A stretch of DNA of 15,178 bases from an uncultured Allobaculum sp. (GTDB taxonomy: Bacteria > Bacillota_I > Bacilli_A > Erysipelotrichales > Erysipelotrichaceae). The notes under the pieces are model-generated. The model was not told the origin of the DNA. It made no database searches and saw only the letters and a list, made by a program, of their open reading frames with translations. Positions 1 to 7,392 of the stretch are shown here, piece after piece (positions within the stretch are counted from its first letter, which is position 1; each line of letters starts with the position of its first letter). The DNA lies in contig CAOKFJ010000012.1 of NCBI GenBank assembly GCA_948467695.1, forward strand, positions 1 to 15,178, given 5' to 3'. The translations under genes were made by a program, and so were the position numbers.

Positions 1-273
1 TTGTTTACGGCTCACAATCTGCGGCCTTTTGAGGTCCTGGATTATCGAAATATTATTCTTACAACTGCTGAGAAGGACTGCAGATTTATTCCTTTTAAAC
101 GTATTCAGCCGAATAATAATACGCGAGATACTTATTATCGAATGATTTTCCTCGAAGACTCGGATGTCTCTCTCTATGAGAAGACAAAACCATACAAAAT
201 CCGAAACGCTTTATTCAAAGCAGGGGATATAGAAGACGAGAAATGGGAAGATAATCGAACTGGCGAGGAATAG
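1..273 (+). CDS. AAA-type ATPase, C-terminal fragment (gene starts before window)
   Basis: The frame is already open at base 1 and ends at TAG 271-273, giving the last 90 residues of a larger protein. The opening residues FTAHNLRP, followed by LDYRNIILTT and later IQPNNNTRDTYYR, resemble the end of the ATPase core of AAA_15/AAA_21-type (OLD/RloA-like) proteins, where a TSHN/TAHN-type segment carries the sensor or switch histidine just after the last strand. Walker A and B lie outside the window, so ATP binding is inferred from family resemblance. The next gene starts 10 bases downstream on the same strand and encodes a Toprim-like protein; an ATPase followed by a Toprim nuclease is the layout of PARIS, AbiL and related abortive-infection systems. 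The DNA is more AT-rich than the region after 1.6 kb, which fits acquired DNA. An ordinary ATPase of another role cannot be excluded from this fragment. Confidence 0.65.
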   Translation: MFTAHNLRPFEVLDYRNIILTTAEKDCRFIPFKRIQPNNNTRDTYYRMIFLEDSDVSLYEKTKPYKIRNALFKAGDIEDEKWEDNRTGEE

Positions 274-282
274 TCAGGTTCG

Positions 283-1028
283 ATGCAGTTGAGGATGAAA
301 AGAAAAACAGCGAAAAAAGTCATGCTTGTCATTGTGGAAGGATTGACTGAGCAGACGACATTGGAAGGCATTTTGTCAGAACTGTTTCAAACGGATCAAG
401 TCGAAGTTTTCGTGACTCGGGGAGATCAGTTTGCATTCGTTGAAGAACCAAAAAAGAAAGTTGCGGATCTAATTGGAGCTGCAATAAAAAAATATCGTCT
501 CAAAGAGAGCGATATCGATCGAGTGGTTATTCTTACAGATACAGATGGCTGTTTTGTTCGTGAGGACTGTGTTGTTCACAATGCGACACTCTCGAAAAAC
601 GAAAATTTCTACTTTCTGGACCGGATTGAAACATGGAACAAACCAGGTATTGAAGAACGAAACAAATCGAAAAAAAAAATTTGTCGATCATTTCCACGAT
701 GAGTTCAATTCAGCGAAACAGAAAAACGATTCCCATAGAGGTTTATTATTTCGCCTGTAATCTGGATCATGTTCTGTTTGAGAAAAACAACTTATCCGAT
801 GAAGAGAAGGAAAAACTCGCCAGAAAATTTGGATTGAAGTATGACGGTATTGAAATCGAGTTTATCCCTTTTATCGCAGAACTTCTCCCGGAATTGAATT
901 CCGATTATCGGTTTTCATGGGAATTTGTTAAACACGACTGTCATTCTCTGGAGAGATGGAGCAATTTAGCTTGTCTTTTCTATCAGCACAAATCGCATTT
1001 GGCAGACGATGCCCAAAAATTGCTGTAG
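283..1028 (+). pseudogene. Toprim-like (OLD/RloB/AriB-like) nuclease partner, frameshifted at an A10 run
   Basis: The first part (283-702 as read) begins MQLRMKRK and carries IVEGLTE (Glu19, Glu23) and, after an alpha/beta stretch, VVILTDTDG (Asp86, Asp88). An early Glu motif plus a DxD motif is the Toprim signature used for metal-dependent nucleic-acid cleavage. The frame then meets a run of ten A (670-679) and stops at 702. From 678 the -1 frame continues to TAA/TAG-type stop 1026-1028 with convincing protein: TIPIEVYYFACNLDHVL, an acidic/Lys helix and SLERWSNLACLFY. One extra A, or a -1 slip on A-AAA-AAA (672-678), joins the halves into one protein of about 248 residues. Start 283 has AGG a few bases upstream; ATG 295 is an alternative. 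It follows the ATPase gene by 9 bases, so the two were probably co-transcribed. It may be a decayed gene, a sequencing error, or rarely a slippage-expressed gene. The Toprim call is from motifs only. Confidence 0.6.
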
Positions 1029-1071
1029 CTTTACTCAAAAACTGTTCTTCCTCAAAAATATATAAAACCAG

Positions 1072-1118
1072 GGATCTTCCAGACGAAACGATCGTCATTT
1101 ATGGAAGATCCTTTTCTT
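1072..1118 (+). terminator. Rho-independent terminator after the ATPase/Toprim pair
   Basis: GGATCTTCCA (1072-1081) and TGGAAGATCC (1102-1111) form a perfect 10-bp stem. The loop contains a smaller GACGA/TCGTC stem (1082-1086 with 1092-1096). TTTTCTTT follows directly. It lies 43 bases after the stop at 1028 and closes the AT-rich unit. Confidence 0.8.
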
Positions 1119-1490
1119 TGTGCCATGCGCATATGTTTTCTGATTTCAATCTCAATTCAATATTGATCTGCATGGACTGTTCGTTGTATCTGTCCAAGAC
1201 GTTTTATATGAACGGAAAAAGAGATAGACTTAATTATTGAATCGTTATATGGAAACAATATGCAAATAAAATTATTTTTTGTATATGAACGGCAGGAAGA
1301 ACAGTGCCTGCATGCAGGACGGTCTTTCCCTGTCTTTTGCCAAATCCCTGCGATACGCCCTGTCGGTGCGCAGATGATTTGGTTTATCTGTCGTGTATTT
1401 TTTGTAAATTAATAATAGGCCTGTTGGCGAATTGAAAAACCTTGAAGCTGCGCGGCAGACTAAAAAAAAAAAAACCGCGGCATCACGCCC
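1119..1490. other. Intergenic stretch, no supported gene
   Basis: About 370 bases, AT-rich up to roughly 1290. A short open frame across 956-1240 overlaps the previous gene and its terminator and has no protein-like features. A perfect 12-bp palindrome, CCTGCATGCAGG, sits at 1307-1318. A run of 13 A lies at 1462-1474. The promoter of the following cassette should be here, but I could not place a convincing -35/-10 pair; TAAATTAATAAT near 1404-1416 is the only AT-rich block resembling a -10 region. Confidence 0.5.
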
Positions 1491-1641
1491 ATGATTAAAA
1501 AAACAAACCACCCGAAAAAAGAAATCGCCGATATCTGCTCATAATCCGGCAAACAAAAAAGCTGCGAAGCAAAAGCAGGCAGGCAGCGCTCATAAGACTG
1601 CATCGAATATACCCGCAAAGAAAAAGAAGAAAAAGTCATTC

Positions 1642-2397
1642 TTGTCAGGCAGGCACAGAGTGCTGATCGTATCCGTGCTTTGCGTGGTTATTATCGCTGG
1701 ATTTGCGATGGGGTACACGTCAAAACGCAAAAACCGAATCCTTGCGGAAGGCTTGACGTATTTGAAGACACAGGAAACGCGCGAGACGCAGGAACTTGAA
1801 AAGACACTGCAGCGCAAGCAGCGCGAACGCATGCTCGCCGCTGTGGAATCCGGTCAGAGTTCGATCTTCTCCCTGTATCGCAACGCGCTGATCTTCGGCG
1901 ATTCGCGTGTTTACGGTTTTGGAAGCTACGGATTTGTGCCCTTCGAGCAAGTACTCGCGGATGCGGGCGCAACGATCAACAACATTCCGGACAACCTGGA
2001 AACCGTCAAAAAGACGCAGCCGGAAAAAATCTATTTCTCCTATGGCGTAAACGACATGGGACTGCAGATCGGTTCGGATCGCGGCGAAAACGGCTATGCC
2101 CAGGTGTATGAAGAAATGATCGACAAGGTGCTTGAAGAATCGCCCAGTTCGCAGATCATCATCAATTCCATTCTGCCGGCGACACCCGCGCGCCTGGTGG
2201 ATGCCCCGCGCTGGAAAGATGTCGATCAGTACAATGCGCAGATTGAAGAAATGTGTAAAAAACGCGGCTGGACGTATATCGACAACAGCGAACTGGCTGA
2301 TGGCGGAAATGCTGATATCTACCAGGCGGATGGCGTTCACCTGCTGCCGGATTTCTACCCGGTATGGGCGCAGAACATGATCTTCTCTGCATCCTGA
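1642..2397 (+). CDS. Membrane-anchored SGNH/GDSL-family hydrolase (5' end uncertain)
   Basis: Counting from TTG 1642, residues 6-24 form a hydrophobic signal anchor, residues 36-66 a charged helix or coiled-coil stalk, and the rest an SGNH hydrolase domain. The motifs are FGDS (85-88, nucleophile Ser88), GVND (135-138) and DGVH (230-233, catalytic Asp230 and His233). These enzymes hydrolyse or transfer ester groups such as O-acetyl, here outside the membrane. The start is doubtful: TTG 1642 has only a weak purine-rich region upstream, and the same frame stays open back to 1495 with a Lys-rich sequence but no usable start before TGA 1492-1494. ATG 1491 in the neighbouring frame would give MIKK and join this frame if one A were lost from the run near 1497-1503. 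The gene begins a cassette with DUF4358, MBOAT and DHHW genes, which supports a role in acylating an extracellular polymer. The substrate is unknown. Confidence 0.85.
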   Translation: MSGRHRVLIVSVLCVVIIAGFAMGYTSKRKNRILAEGLTYLKTQETRETQELEKTLQRKQRERMLAAVESGQSSIFSLYRNALIFGDSRVYGFGSYGFVPFEQVLADAGATINNIPDNLETVKKTQPEKIYFSYGVNDMGLQIGSDRGENGYAQVYEEMIDKVLEESPSSQIIINSILPATPARLVDAPRWKDVDQYNAQIEEMCKKRGWTYIDNSELADGGNADIYQADGVHLLPDFYPVWAQNMIFSAS

Positions 2398-2514
2398 TCC
2401 GCACCGAAAACACATATGCAGCATCTGATAATGCTGTTAAAAGGAAAAAATATAAAAAATATTCATTGAGAGTTATTCAAAAAAAGAGAAAGAAAAACAA
2501 GAAAGGATGAACGT

Positions 2515-3015
2515 ATGAAAAAATCCAGTTCCGTTTGGATCAATTCGTTCATGGCGCTGACTCTGGTCTGTCTGCTTGGTATTTTCCTGTATCAGGCACT
2601 GCCGCATACCATTCATTCCCGTCAGCCTTTTGAGACAGTCGAGCAGAAAGTCACTCAGTCGCTGGACATCGCTGTCTATCCCGAAGTAAGCACTTCGCGT
2701 CTGCGCAGGTATCTTGATCTGGATCCCTCTGCCTACGCCAATATTAAATTCTTCCGCAATGGAGATGCGATGTCGGCAAACGAGCTTTGCATCGTGCAGT
2801 TCGATGATGCGCAGCGTGGGCAGGCGTTTGAAGATGCCGCGAAAAAACGCATCGCTTCCCAGCATGATATCTATGCGGGATATGCGCCCGAACAGAGCGC
2901 GCTGATGGAAAGCGCGCTTGTCGATGTGGAAGACAACTACGCTCTCTACTATGTGGGCGACAACGCTTCTGAAATGGAGAAGCTTTTCGAGACAGCTTTG
3001 AAAGGAGGGAAGTAG
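2515..3015 (+). CDS. DUF4358-like membrane-anchored extracellular protein
   Basis: The protein has 166 residues. A short Lys/Ser N-terminus is followed by one hydrophobic segment (about residues 8-28), and the remainder is predicted outside the membrane. The features LRRYLDLDPSAYANIKFF, then FDDAQRG and a late DNYALYYVGDNAS, match the usual pattern of DUF4358 proteins (about 150-200 residues), which often lie beside MBOAT/DHHW genes in Bacillota. No catalytic motif is visible, so an adaptor or accessory role in the acylation complex is an inference. The start is fixed by GAAAGGA about 8 bases upstream of ATG 2515. The stop lies 3 bases before the MBOAT start, so the two are probably translated together. 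The 117-base gap to the SGNH gene contains a weak CAGCAT/ATGCTG hairpin (2419-2436) without a T-tract. Confidence 0.75.
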   Translation: MKKSSSVWINSFMALTLVCLLGIFLYQALPHTIHSRQPFETVEQKVTQSLDIAVYPEVSTSRLRRYLDLDPSAYANIKFFRNGDAMSANELCIVQFDDAQRGQAFEDAAKKRIASQHDIYAGYAPEQSALMESALVDVEDNYALYYVGDNASEMEKLFETALKGGK

Positions 3016-3018
3016 CGC

Positions 3019-4404
3019 ATGGTTTTTACCGATTTGACGTTTCTTTTCGCCTTTCTGCCCATTGTCTGGCTGGTCTACCGCTTTTTTATCGCACGCACAC
3101 CGCTCGCCAATCTGTATATCTTCATCGCTTCGATGATCTTCTATGGCTGGGGCGGTCTGCGCTCGCTGGCAATACTGCTTCTGGTTCTGCTCTGGAACTA
3201 TCTGAGCGCAAAGCGCATTGCAATGGAGGAAGATCGGCCCAGGCGAAGAATGATTTTATGGATCGCGCTGGCTGTCGATCTGCTGGTTCTGTTTTTCTAC
3301 CGCTATCTAGGCGTATGGTTCGGATTCGCGTCGAACGCGCTGAGCCGGCTGCCCTCTTTAATGCCGCTTGGCTTATCGTTCTATCTGTTTTCCTGCATGT
3401 CGTGTGTGATTGATGTGTATCGCGATGGCGATATCGCGCCCCATTCTTTCGTGGATTTCGGCGTGCTCGCCGCCTTCTTCGGTCATGTCAACATGGGCCC
3501 GATTGTGCACTACGCAAAGTTTCGAAACCAGATCAGAAGGCATCCGCTGACACGGCGCAAGACGACGCAGGGCATGACGCTGTTTTTGCAGGGCATGTTT
3601 CGAAAAGTGATCCTGGCAGACAATCTGGCGCTTGTGTTTGCCGCGCTGGCGGGCAATACAACCTGGCTGGGAAATCTGCTTTACGGCTTCGCCTATTTCT
3701 TCATGCTGTATTTTGACTTTTCCGGTTATTCGAGAATGGCGCGCGGCATTGGCGCGCTGTTCGGTTTCGAAATTCCCAAAAACTTCGATCTTCCCTATAC
3801 CGCGCTGTCTGTTCAGGATTTCTGGAGACGCTGGCATATTTCGCTGACCGACTGGTTTCGAGACTATGTCTATATCCCGCTTGGCGGAAACCGCGTCAGT
3901 CATACCCGCTGGATGCTCAATGTGCTTTGCGTATGGCTTCTGACCGGACTGTGGCATGGCGCAACGCTGCCGTTTCTTGTCTGGGGACTGTATCAGGGCG
4001 CGATGATTCTGCTCGAGCGATCGTTTCTGAACAAAATTCTGGAGAAACTGCCCAGGTTTGTCCGACATATCTATCTTGTGCTTGCGCAGCTGATCGGCTG
4101 GACGTTCTTCTGCTCCGGCGATATCGCGTCGGCTTTCGCGGTTGTCGGTCGCTATTTCGGCATCGGCGCGACTGGAGCGGCTGACAGTATGGCGCTGTTT
4201 GTATTCTCCGCTTCGATCATGCTTCTGATTGTCTGCATTGTCCTTTCGTCAGGCTTAAGCGTTCTGCTTGGACGAATGGTCTGCCGCCTGAGCGGTAAAG
4301 CGGCCAACGCCATTTCCACCATCGGATGGGTCTGCATGTTTGCGGTATGCGTCGCCATGCTTGTCAGCGCGAGCGCGCAGACATTCCTGTACGCGGCGTT
4401 CTAG
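3019..4404 (+). CDS. MBOAT-family membrane O-acyltransferase (AlgI/DltB-like)
   Basis: The polytopic membrane protein has 461 residues, close to the usual 460-500 for AlgI/DltB/PatA-type enzymes. It starts MVFTDLTFLFAFLPIVWLVY, the standard N-terminus of bacterial MBOATs. The family core is clear: QDFWRRWHISLTDWFRDY (His273 in WRRWH) and YIPLGGNR, then TGLWHGA, whose His313 is the expected catalytic histidine. These proteins move acyl groups, usually acetyl, across or onto the outer face of the membrane for O-acylation of polysaccharide, teichoic acid or peptidoglycan. AGGAGGG at 3004-3009 places the start at ATG 3019, and the DUF4358 gene ends at 3015. The DHHW gene follows 16 bases after its stop. 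The acyl donor and the polymer cannot be read from the sequence. Confidence 0.95.
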   Translation: MVFTDLTFLFAFLPIVWLVYRFFIARTPLANLYIFIASMIFYGWGGLRSLAILLLVLLWNYLSAKRIAMEEDRPRRRMILWIALAVDLLVLFFYRYLGVWFGFASNALSRLPSLMPLGLSFYLFSCMSCVIDVYRDGDIAPHSFVDFGVLAAFFGHVNMGPIVHYAKFRNQIRRHPLTRRKTTQGMTLFLQGMFRKVILADNLALVFAALAGNTTWLGNLLYGFAYFFMLYFDFSGYSRMARGIGALFGFEIPKNFDLPYTALSVQDFWRRWHISLTDWFRDYVYIPLGGNRVSHTRWMLNVLCVWLLTGLWHGATLPFLVWGLYQGAMILLERSFLNKILEKLPRFVRHIYLVLAQLIGWTFFCSGDIASAFAVVGRYFGIGATGAADSMALFVFSASIMLLIVCIVLSSGLSVLLGRMVCRLSGKAANAISTIGWVCMFAVCVAMLVSASAQTFLYAAF

Positions 4405-4420
4405 AAAGGAGATGTCTTTG

Positions 4421-5569
4421 ATGAAAAAGAAAAAAACAAAACAAGGCAATCCTTATCTGGTCCCTGCGATGAGTCTGCTTCTTGCCGGTATGATGGTGCT
4501 CGCGCTGGTGCTTCCCGACAAAGCTTTCTCCTATACCGAAAACAGACCGCTTGCCAAGTCGGCAAATGTGTCCTGGCAGGGTATGGTTGCTGGCAAAAGC
4601 GCAGAAGAGATGGATACCTGGTTTTCCGATCAGATTCCCGGACGAAACATGTTCTTTCATATGGACTATCTCATTCGCAGAGCATGCGGACAGGAAGAGA
4701 TCAAGGATGTGTTTCTTGGAAACAATGCGCTGCTCTCCAATCCGGAAAAGGAAAACGAAGAGCTGATCCGTGATACGCTGCAGGCGATTGAAACGTTCTC
4801 CGAGCAGAACGGAATGAACAACTACCTGCTCGTCGCGCCGCCGGCAGCAATGGTGCAGCCGCAGAAACTTCCCGAAAACGCGCCGGTACGCCAGATCTCG
4901 TCGGCTTACGATGCGATCGCCAAAGAACTGCCTTCAGTTCACAATGTGGTTGTTCGCGATGTGCTTGGCGAGCACAAGGATGAATACATTTTCTATAAAA
5001 CCGATCATCACTGGACAACGCTTGGCGCCGGATACGCTGCTTGGTCGCTTCTGGAAGCCATGGATATCGATATGAATCTGGATGACTTCAAACGCATGCC
5101 CGTATCGCATTCTTTCGAGGGCACGCTCGCGGCGAAAACCGGATCCGTCTTTCTCAAAGACCAGATCGATATCGCCGTGTCAAAAGACACGCCGGAATAT
5201 TTCGTCACGTGGGCGGACGGGTCAAAAACGGCTTCGATTTACGATCGAAGCGCGCTCGACACCCGCGACAAATATCAGGTGTTCCTGTCGAGCAACCAGT
5301 CGAAGGTCCGCATCGATACGCTGAGCGATTCGGGCAGATCGCTGCTTCTCTTCAAAGATTCGTATGCCAATAGTGTCGTTCAGTATCTGCTTCCGTACTT
5401 TTCGTCGATCACAATTGTCGATCCGCGCTACTATTACGATGATCTCGAACTGGTGCTCGGATCCGATCTCTATACCGACTGCGCCTTCCTGTATTCCTAC
5501 GACACCTTCGCCACGATTTCCTCGCTTAAGGATGTTCTGAATGCGTGGAACGAAGAACAAATTCAATAA
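4421..5569 (+). CDS. DHHW-family protein (AlgJ/AlgX/PatB-like acyl-transfer partner)
   Basis: The protein has 382 residues from ATG 4421, placed by AAAGGAG at 4405-4411; ATG 4412 abuts that site and is less likely. A Lys-rich N-terminus and one membrane segment (about residues 13-33) precede an extracellular domain. The early signature YTENRPLAK and WFSDQIPGR is typical of the family, as is FYKTDHHWT (DHHW at 195-198), with a later LLFKDSYANS whose Asp313/Ser314 correspond to the second active-site block. DHHW proteins are SGNH-like acyltransferases or esterases acting with an MBOAT: the membrane enzyme delivers the acyl group and the DHHW protein places it on the polymer. It is the last gene of the cassette and ends 5 bases before a strong terminator. 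The Lys tract at the start is encoded by short A-runs but the frame is intact. Confidence 0.93.
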   Translation: MKKKKTKQGNPYLVPAMSLLLAGMMVLALVLPDKAFSYTENRPLAKSANVSWQGMVAGKSAEEMDTWFSDQIPGRNMFFHMDYLIRRACGQEEIKDVFLGNNALLSNPEKENEELIRDTLQAIETFSEQNGMNNYLLVAPPAAMVQPQKLPENAPVRQISSAYDAIAKELPSVHNVVVRDVLGEHKDEYIFYKTDHHWTTLGAGYAAWSLLEAMDIDMNLDDFKRMPVSHSFEGTLAAKTGSVFLKDQIDIAVSKDTPEYFVTWADGSKTASIYDRSALDTRDKYQVFLSSNQSKVRIDTLSDSGRSLLLFKDSYANSVVQYLLPYFSSITIVDPRYYYDDLELVLGSDLYTDCAFLYSYDTFATISSLKDVLNAWNEEQIQ

Positions 5570-5574
5570 AAAAG

Positions 5575-5618
5575 AAAATGGTTCAGCTTGTCTGCCGCTG
5601 CAGAAGCTGAACCATTTT
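5575..5618. terminator. Bidirectional rho-independent terminator between convergent units
   Basis: AAAATGGTTCAGCTT (5575-5589) and AAGCTGAACCATTTT (5604-5618) form a perfect 15-bp stem with a 14-base loop. On the plus strand the stem ends in TTTT and further T-rich sequence follows; on the minus strand it is followed by CTTTTTTATT. It therefore suits both the acylation cassette and the minus-strand PP2C unit. Confidence 0.92.
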
Positions 5619-5653
5619 GCGTTTAAATCGTTTTTAGAATTTTTGTATCTGCG

Positions 5654-5699
5654 AAGCGCCATGCGAGCGATTGTGTCTGATCGCTGATATCCGGCGCTT
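5654..5699. repeat. Nested inverted repeat beyond the PP2C stop codon
   Basis: AAGCGCC (5654-5660) pairs with GGCGCTT (5693-5699), and inside it AGCGAT (5666-5671) pairs with ATCGCT (5680-5685) around an 8-base loop. There is no adjacent T-tract on either strand, so it is not a complete intrinsic terminator. It lies in the 3' untranslated part of the minus-strand transcript, upstream of the bidirectional terminator, and may act as a stabilising 3' hairpin. Confidence 0.5.
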
Positions 5700-5717
5700 T
5701 GGAGAGTCTGGCAGATG

Positions 5718-6545
5718 TCATGAACAGAAATCAGTTTGATCGACAAGGACGAGCGTTGTGTCATCGCGCTTTTTCAGACGGGGAAGTCTGCTGCATACCG
5801 CGTCTTCATCCTGAAACACGAACAGTTCATCAATAACCGTATCGGGGCTTTCGAAGAGGTGGATAAGAAACGCTCTGTTATCCATTGTCGAGAAAGACTG
5901 GAGCTGATCGAAGCCATCACTGTAAAGCGCGAAGCGCTTCACGTTTTCAAGAGGCAGTTCACCCTGAACGCTCGAAAACCAGTCGGCGTTCAGATCGGCT
6001 ATCGAATAGCCGCCTTTCGGGTTGTTTTTCATCATGCGGTTGGAAAGAAGCATATCTTTGATGCGCTGATCCTGTCTTTTGGCAAGAAAAGATCCGCCAT
6101 CTTCAAGCACAAGCTGCTGCATCCTCTCGATGACCTTTCCATCGAATGTGCCGACAGCCGGATCGCTGAAGACAAGAACATCTTTGTCTGTTTCGATCAT
6201 CAGCGAGCAGTCGCCAAGGACAAAATACTCCAGTGCGCGGCGATCGGAATTGACGCGCGCGATCGCCAGGGCGCAGCTTGGAATCATGGCATCCCTGCAC
6301 GCGGGAAACTGATCGCGCAGCGCGCGAAGCACAGATTTGAGATTGTCTTCGATGGAAGACGCGCAATCCGCAAGTGCCTGGCGCGCATCGCATATGGCAT
6401 GCGACAGCCATGAGGCATCGCTGCCGGTTTTCATCAGATCTCCGCCGCAAAGCGCGCTTGCGCCATCGACAACGATCCAGATGGTGTTTCCGCTATAGAA
6501 CGCGTCTTCATTGTGAAGCTTTTCACTTCGGCTTTCTGAATACAC
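5718..6545 (-). CDS. PP2C-like serine/threonine protein phosphatase
   Basis: The protein has 275 residues from a GTG start at 6545. The metal-binding and catalytic blocks of the PP2C fold are in order: NEDAF (Asp14), VVDGAS (Asp27), LGDCSLMI (Asp112), YSDGFDQL (Asp210) and RDDTTLVLVD (Asp261/262). There is no membrane segment or fused domain, so it is probably a cytoplasmic stand-alone phosphatase removing phosphate from Ser/Thr. The start is supported by GGAG in the minus-strand sequence 7 bases upstream. The gene begins inside the end of the upstream HAD-like gene (23 bases shared, different frame), which implies translational coupling and a linked function. No partner kinase is in the window. 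The N-terminal region is shorter than in PrpC/Stp proteins, whose first conserved segment precedes NEDAF by more residues; activity is nevertheless likely from the retained Asp set. Confidence 0.85.
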   Translation of the reverse strand: MYSESRSEKLHNEDAFYSGNTIWIVVDGASALCGGDLMKTGSDASWLSHAICDARQALADCASSIEDNLKSVLRALRDQFPACRDAMIPSCALAIARVNSDRRALEYFVLGDCSLMIETDKDVLVFSDPAVGTFDGKVIERMQQLVLEDGGSFLAKRQDQRIKDMLLSNRMMKNNPKGGYSIADLNADWFSSVQGELPLENVKRFALYSDGFDQLQSFSTMDNRAFLIHLFESPDTVIDELFVFQDEDAVCSRLPRLKKRDDTTLVLVDQTDFCS

Positions 6546-7386
6546 AGGTTTTCTCCATGAGCAGCACGTTGATCATGTAGGCAATGCCGTTTTGTGCCGC
6601 GTTGTATTTGGTGACTCGTTTTGCGCAGTCGATCACTTCCTGCGGGCTGTTTTTCATCGCGATGCCCCATGTGCGCTGCAGCAGTTCCTTCTCGAGCGGA
6701 CGGGAGCCGAAGGTGAGCGTGCTTTCGTCGCGAAGTCCAAACTCTTCTTTGGCTAAATCGAAGGCATGCATGATCGAGCTTTCGGGCGGATAGATTTCCA
6801 GGCGCGTCGGTGTGGCGCGAACGACGGAGAGATTTTCAAGAGCGGGAAAGTGCGCGATGCGGTTGAGAATCGGTTTGGATCCGAGCACGATCAGGCGGTT
6901 AAGCTGCGTGTTTTCGGGAAGCGAGCGGATACCGTGAAAGTCGATCAGTCCGGTATGGTCGCGCAGAAAAAACAGTATCGTGTAGTAGCCGGGCTTTTCA
7001 AAAACGTAGCGCCCGTTGTTGTCGGCGCCGCGAGCGATAGGCAGATTTCCCAGCGAGTGCGTCATTTCGGTTTCGGGATGCGTCAGTTCGTCGAGCACCC
7101 TGGCGCCTTCTTCAACTGACCAGAACTCGAAACGCTTGCGCCGGTGGGTGCGCAGATTGATATATTCAGAGCCGTTCGAAGCAATCAGAAAGGAGAACAG
7201 ATGCGCAATGCGCTTGCGCTCAAGAAAATGCATAATCCAGTGCGCGCTTCGCATGGTCGACAGACCGAGCAGACAGCCTTTCTGATGCAGATCCTCAAGA
7301 ACGGACATCGTTGCGGGAGGAATGTCGCCGAACTGGTTGAGGAGTGTGTTTTCCAGTCCGAACAGTATCGAATTGATTTCTTGCAT
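6523..7386 (-). CDS. HAD/Cof-like protein lacking the catalytic motifs (probable pseudoenzyme)
   Basis: The protein has 287 residues from ATG 7386, close to the usual 265-290 of Cof-type HAD phosphatases. The fold is suggested by SILFGLENTLLN at residues 6-17, LLGLSTMRSAHWI, LIASNGSEYIN, and a C-terminal block ending GIAMKNSPQEVIDCAKRVT. Canonical Cof proteins have DxDGTL in motif I, but here the two Asp are Gly10 and Glu12. The C-terminal GDGxND is replaced by FGSRPLE. Without nucleophile or metal-binding Asp the protein should not be an active phosphatase; a binding or regulatory role is inferred. The retained VAM.N..E.K-like tail supports common descent. A longer reading from TTG 7476 adds 30 unconserved residues and lacks a ribosome binding site, so ATG 7386 is preferred. 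It overlaps the PP2C gene at its 3' end. Family assignment is moderately sure, inactivity follows from the missing residues. Confidence 0.75.
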   Translation of the reverse strand: MQEINSILFGLENTLLNQFGDIPPATMSVLEDLHQKGCLLGLSTMRSAHWIMHFLERKRIAHLFSFLIASNGSEYINLRTHRRKRFEFWSVEEGARVLDELTHPETEMTHSLGNLPIARGADNNGRYVFEKPGYYTILFFLRDHTGLIDFHGIRSLPENTQLNRLIVLGSKPILNRIAHFPALENLSVVRATPTRLEIYPPESSIMHAFDLAKEEFGLRDESTLTFGSRPLEKELLQRTWGIAMKNSPQEVIDCAKRVTKYNAAQNGIAYMINVLLMEKTCVFRKPK

Positions 7387-7392
7387 GGTTCT

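Noticed and set aside
956..1240. A 94-codon plus-strand frame after the Toprim gene
   Set aside because: It overlaps the end of the Toprim frame and the terminator and has no recognisable features.
1307..1318. The 12-bp palindrome CCTGCATGCAGG
   Set aside because: It lies far from any placed promoter or gene start, so no role can be supported.
3373..4068. A 231-codon minus-strand frame inside the MBOAT gene
   Set aside because: Antisense shadow of a conserved membrane enzyme, no start signal and no domain.
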